From Chloroflexota bacterium (GTDB lineage Bacteria; Chloroflexota; Anaerolineae; Fen-1058): DNA of 7,557 nucleotides. The translations under genes were made by a program, and so were the position numbers. The stretch is taken from assembly GCA_016219235.1 (NCBI GenBank), contig JACRBO010000258.1, forward strand, positions 1 through 7,557, read 5' to 3'. The notes under the pieces are model-generated. The model did not search any database and was not told the origin of the DNA. It was given only the letters and a program-made list of their open reading frames with translations. This document shows positions 5,454-7,557 of this stretch, one piece after another (the first letter of the stretch is position 1; each line of letters begins with the position of its first letter).

Positions 5454-6653
5454 CTATTGAGTGGCGGCCGGCGGGAAGCGCCACAACTGCGCCCCGGTGG
5501 CTTTGTTCAGACCGTACAATCGAATCGGATCAGCGCCGGCCAGATTAGGCAGCACGATGAGCGAATCAGCGCTGATCTTCGGCGTCACCAGCATCATCTC
5601 GCCCTCGCGCGCATTGAAAGGATTCTGCCAGATCGATCGGCCTGTTTCCGTTTCCAGCGCGTAAATCTTATTCTGATCCGTGCCGGCGTAGATCACACCA
5701 TCGGCCACCAGCGGGGTCGCCAGCACGCCGCCGGCCAATTTGGCCGGCTGCGGCCAGCCTGTTGCTTGACCAGTCGCCGGATCAAGCGCATACACATTGC
5801 CATTCAGGTCGCCCTGATACAGCACACCGTTCGCTTCGGCCGGGCCGTCCCACAGCCGTCCCTCGGCCGCGAACTTCCACTTCAGTTGGCCGTTCATGCT
5901 GATGGCGTTCAGGTTGCTGTCGAACGAGCCGACGTAAACGGTGTCGCCATGCACGATGGGTGAACCGGGCAGCGTGCCAATTTCGGGCTGGCCTTCGGCG
6001 GGGAACTTCCAGATCAGGCTGCCGTTTCCGGCGTTGACGGCATACAGATGATGATCTTGCGAGGCGACGAAGACGGTGTTGCCTTTAACCGCGGGCGTAG
6101 ACCAGATGCGGGTCTTGGTACCGGGATCAAAGGGCTTGCTCCATAGCGACTTGCCCGTTGCCGCATCCAGCGCGAACAGCAGGCCGTGGTTGTCGGCAAA
6201 ATACACCGCATCTCCATCCAACACGACGCCGCCGTAAATGTTACCCGCAACGACATCCGTGGTGGTGGCGGGATAGGTCCACTTCAACTGCACCAGATCG
6301 ATGTCTAGCGCAAAGACCACGCCCGAATTGCCCGTCAGCGAATCAGAGCCGAAGTACAGCGTCTTGCCGTCTGGCGATAACGACGGTTGACTGTGATAGC
6401 CAATGCCGGCATTATTCACGGGCTTGGCCGACCAGGTCTGTCGTTTCACGTCGGCGATGTTGGGCGACACGTCCAGTTCGATGACCTGATCGGATGAAAC
6501 AACGTAGGCCTTGTTGCCGCTAACGATATAGCCCGGCCAGCTGGTCACGGGCGGCGGGCCGCCGCAACCGGCGAGCAACGTGGCTGACACCAATAACAGC
6601 GCGATGGATAACCACCGTTTCGAAAGTGCATGAATGACAGGCAAGCGATTCAA
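5454..6653 (-). CDS. Secreted lipoprotein with PQQ-like (BamB-like) eight-motif beta-propeller
   Basis: This 399-residue protein begins with a lipoprotein signal: positive residues (K12, R13), a hydrophobic core at about 15-27, and the lipobox LLAGC with C30 as the predicted lipidated residue. It would be anchored on the outer face of the membrane. The rest is a beta-propeller. Blade-closing motifs of the form ALDxxTGxxxW end at W74, W126, W171, W215, W259, W300, W342 and W391, which suggests eight blades, as in BamB and PQQ dehydrogenases. No catalytic calcium or PQQ-ligand pattern or enzyme signature is evident, so a scaffold or binding role is more likely. The start is TTG; no ATG exists between the upstream stop and the lipobox. 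It sits between yidD and yidC with 15-bp gaps on both sides, which points to an envelope-assembly role by context only. Confidence 0.88.
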   Translation of the reverse strand: MNRLPVIHALSKRWLSIALLLVSATLLAGCGGPPPVTSWPGYIVSGNKAYVVSSDQVIELDVSPNIADVKRQTWSAKPVNNAGIGYHSQPSLSPDGKTLYFGSDSLTGNSGVVFALDIDLVQLKWTYPATTTDVVAGNIYGGVVLDGDAVYFADNHGLLFALDAATGKSLWSKPFDPGTKTRIWSTPAVKGNTVFVASQDHHLYAVNAGNGSLIWKFPAEGQPEIGTLPGSPIVHGDTVYVGSFDSNLNAISMNGQLKWKFAAEGRLWDGPAEANGVLYQGDLNGNVYALDPATGQATGWPQPAKLAGGVLATPLVADGVIYAGTDQNKIYALETETGRSIWQNPFNAREGEMMLVTPKISADSLIVLPNLAGADPIRLYGLNKATGAQLWRFPPAATQ

Positions 6654-6657
6654 AAAA

Positions 6658-6662
6658 CCTCC
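6658..6662 (-). promoter_or_regulatory. Shine-Dalgarno selecting a TTG start for the propeller lipoprotein
   Basis: GGAGG is followed by four T residues and then TTG at 6653, inside the 15-bp gap after yidD. The four-base spacer is short. The next TTG, three codons later, would give a 13-base spacer, so the first is preferred. Confidence 0.6.
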
Positions 6663-6668
6663 ACCATC

Positions 6669-6878
6669 TTATGGAACCGGATCGTAGCCGCCAGGGTTAA
6701 AGGGGTGGCAGCGGCCCACTCGTTTTATGGTCAGCCACCCGCCCTTCAACGCGCCATATTTCTGGATCGCTTCGACGCCATACTGCGAGCACGACGGCGT
6801 AAACCGGCACGACGGCGGCAGCACCTGTGAGAAGGTGCGCTGCCAGATTTTGATCAAGAAAATAAAGACGTGCTTCAT
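6669..6878 (-). CDS. yidD: Membrane protein insertion efficiency factor YidD
   Basis: This 69-residue protein matches the YidD family along its whole length. An amphipathic/hydrophobic N-terminus ([12 protein letters not shown]) precedes the conserved core [19 protein letters not shown] (20-38), a helix [16 protein letters not shown] (42-57), and the closing [12 protein letters not shown] (58-69). C24 and C30 are in the core and C57 is near the end, as in the family. YidD is a small inner-membrane-associated protein that helps YidC-dependent insertion. ATG at 6878 shares ATGA with the rnpA stop (6875-6877), and no good Shine-Dalgarno is visible, so translation is probably coupled to rnpA. An open frame extends upstream to 7169 but is opposite in character and lies inside rnpA, so it is not part of the gene. 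Confidence 0.96.
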   Translation of the reverse strand: MKHVFIFLIKIWQRTFSQVLPPSCRFTPSCSQYGVEAIQKYGALKGGWLTIKRVGRCHPFNPGGYDPVP

Positions 6879-7246
6879 GCGTTTGACTCGACCGGCCAGA
6901 GCTTCGCGCGCCGCGATACTTCGCTGAGGGCGGCGGCGATCTGGGCCACCTCGGCCTCGATGATTGGCGCGCGGGCGATCACAATGAGATCGTAGCCCAT
7001 CGCCAGCTGCGGATAAACCTGCCGCATCGCTTCGCGCAAGCGCCGTTTGATGCGATTGCGCACCACGGCGTTTCCCAGACGCTTGCCCGCCGCGATGGCT
7101 ACCCGGGTCGGAGCAGCCGGCACATCGGCGCGCGGCTGGATGATAACGATCAATAAGCGATGCGGCCACGCTCGGCCAGTTTGCCGTACTCGTTCAAACT
7201 CGCCGCCCGGCCGCAGTCGCCACACCCTGCTTCGCGCATCCGTCAT
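6875..7246 (-). CDS. rnpA: Ribonuclease P protein component RnpA
   Basis: This 123-residue basic protein is the protein subunit of RNase P, which with the RnpB RNA removes 5' leaders from precursor tRNAs. The N-terminal [15 protein letters not shown] (11-25) is the usual RnpA opening. The RNR signature [22 protein letters not shown] at 54-75 holds the conserved arginines and lysines that contact P RNA. The C-terminal [11 protein letters not shown] (82-92) forms the last conserved strand. ATG at 7246 has no convincing Shine-Dalgarno; a UUCG-loop hairpin ends seven bases upstream. The gene lies 34 bp after rpmH, the usual partner, and overlaps yidD by four bases. Length is typical. Confidence 0.96.
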   Translation of the reverse strand: MTDARSRVWRLRPGGEFERVRQTGRAWPHRLLIVIIQPRADVPAAPTRVAIAAGKRLGNAVVRNRIKRRLREAMRQVYPQLAMGYDLIVIARAPIIEAEVAQIAAALSEVSRRAKLWPVESNA

Positions 7247-7253
7247 CGGTGCT

Positions 7254-7273
7254 CAGCCAGACGAATCTGGCTG
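7254..7273 (-). promoter_or_regulatory. UUCG-tetraloop hairpin between rpmH and rnpA
   Basis: CAGCCAGA and its exact complement form an 8-bp stem (7254-7261 with 7266-7273). The loop reads UUCG in the transcript, closed by an A-U pair. It fills most of the 34-bp gap and ends seven bases before the rnpA ATG. No T-run follows, so it is not an intrinsic terminator. It may limit ribosome access to rnpA or set the rpmH/rnpA ratio by RNA processing or stability; both are inference. Confidence 0.65.
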
Positions 7274-7280
7274 CTCTACT

Positions 7281-7457
7281 TTAGCCCTCTTTCCAATTGA
7301 TCTTCTTGGCGCCCTTGGGCTGCGTGGCCAGCTCTTTGCGCCCCTTGGCGCGGCGAGCCTGAATGACCTTGCGGCCGCCCTTGGTAGCCATGCGGGCGCG
7401 GAACCCGTGCGTGCGAGCGCGGCGGCGCTTGCGAGGCTGGAACGTTCGAACAGTCAT
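7281..7457 (-). CDS. rpmH: 50S ribosomal protein L34
   Basis: This 58-residue, very basic protein is ribosomal protein L34 (bL34), part of the large subunit. The family core [19 protein letters not shown] (5-23) and [19 protein letters not shown] (25-43) is complete. The protein continues for about 15 residues beyond the common 44-46-residue form, ending KKINWKEG. I chose ATG at 7457, which follows GAGGAG by seven bases; a TTG at 7472 would lie just before that ribosome site and add five unrelated residues. It is the first gene of the cassette, 34 bp before rnpA. A leader hairpin and a TATAAT box lie upstream. Confidence 0.97.
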   Translation of the reverse strand: MTVRTFQPRKRRRARTHGFRARMATKGGRKVIQARRAKGRKELATQPKGAKKINWKEG

Positions 7458-7464
7458 GATGCTT

Positions 7465-7470
7465 CTCCTC
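7465..7470 (-). promoter_or_regulatory. Shine-Dalgarno of rpmH
   Basis: GAGGAG sits seven bases before ATG at 7457. It is the strongest ribosome site in the window, as expected for an abundant ribosomal protein, and it excludes the upstream TTG start. Confidence 0.8.
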
Positions 7471-7493
7471 AAGAATGGTTATATCACAAAAGT

Positions 7494-7519
7494 ATGTCCG
7501 GCCAGATTGCGCCGGACAT
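7494..7519 (-). promoter_or_regulatory. Hairpin in the rpmH leader
   Basis: ATGTCCGGC (7494-7502 on the plus strand) is perfectly complementary to 7511-7519, giving a 9-bp stem with an 8-base loop. On the minus strand it is followed by ACTTTTGTG, a short T-run. It lies between the TATAAT box and the rpmH ribosome site. It could be a leader attenuator or the terminator of a gene beyond the right edge. The sequence does not decide between these. Confidence 0.6.
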
Positions 7520-7548
7520 GCTGATCGCGTCACTAGAAGCGGACGCGA

Positions 7549-7554
7549 ATTATA
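7549..7554 (-). promoter_or_regulatory. Candidate -10 box upstream of rpmH
   Basis: A perfect TATAAT reads on the minus strand at the right edge, in an intergenic stretch before rpmH. The matching -35 box would lie outside the window. A start site near 7542 would give a leader of about 85 bases holding the hairpin at 7494-7519. Confidence 0.45.
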
Positions 7555-7557
7555 ACT

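Noticed and set aside
5064..5963. 299-codon open frame on the plus strand opposite yidC and the lipoprotein gene
   Set aside because: It spans the junction of two well-supported genes on the other strand, and its product is rich in Arg, Gln and His as expected for an antisense shadow.
6443..6451. GTTTCACGT, matching half of the parS consensus
   Set aside because: Only the left half fits; the right half does not form the palindrome, and the site is inside the lipoprotein gene. No full parS-like 16-mer was seen by eye elsewhere in the window.
7479..7488. TTATATCACA resembling a DnaA box
   Set aside because: It needs an insertion to align to TTATCCACA, and no cluster of similar boxes is near, so it does not support an origin here.
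7276..7533. 85-codon frame overlapping rpmH in another frame on the minus strand
   Set aside because: It would start inside the leader hairpin and read rpmH out of frame; L34 in the other frame is unmistakable.
1..7557. CRISPR array, tRNA/rRNA gene, insertion sequence or prophage genes
   Set aside because: No regularly spaced direct repeats, no recognisable RNA gene sequence and no transposase, integrase or phage protein were seen on either strand.

Overview
The window is a compact, almost fully coding stretch of bacterial chromosome in which every supported gene lies on the minus strand. Read in transcription order (high to low coordinates) it runs rpmH, rnpA, yidD, a lipoprotein beta-propeller gene, yidC, khpB (jag), a PfkB-family sugar kinase gene, parA, parB, and an M24 metallopeptidase gene cut by the left edge. 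This is the well-known neighbourhood of the replication origin (rpmH/rnpA/yidC and parAB). dnaA and the origin, if present, would lie beyond the right edge. The moderately high GC content, the short YidC without a large periplasmic domain, the Jag/KhpB partner and the gene order fit a Chloroflexota-type bacterium, perhaps Anaerolineae-like. That placement is inferred from gene content and family resemblance, not from a search.

Right part (about 3925-7557): the ribosomal protein, RNase P and membrane-insertion cassette. A perfect TATAAT sits at the right edge, followed by a leader hairpin and rpmH. A UUCG-loop hairpin separates rpmH from rnpA. rnpA overlaps yidD by ATGA. An eight-motif PQQ-like beta-propeller lipoprotein then sits, unusually for this cassette, between yidD and yidC, and khpB follows. 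Spacings are 15-17 bp, so this looks like one operon. rpmH and rnpA supply ribosome and RNase P parts, YidD and YidC serve membrane protein insertion, and KhpB is an RNA-binding protein usually encoded beside yidC.

Middle (about 3847-3924): an AT-rich spacer with a long imperfect palindrome and a 7-bp tandem repeat. It separates the first cassette from the next.

Left part (1-3846): pfkB overlaps parA by ATGA. parA is followed by a GUGA-tetraloop hairpin on its stop codon, and parB comes 83 bp later. The genes often found between jag and parA in other bacteria (mnmE, mnmG, rsmG) are absent, and the kinase takes their place. parB ends inside a long inverted repeat that looks like a dispersed REP/MITE-type element. 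The M24 peptidase follows, with four of its five expected metal ligands inside the window.

No RNA gene, CRISPR array, insertion sequence or prophage is visible, and no intergenic stretch exceeds about 112 bp. The genes are mostly housekeeping. The novelty lies in the inserted lipoprotein, the kinase coupled to parA, the intergenic hairpins, and a marked excess of the palindrome CGATCG.
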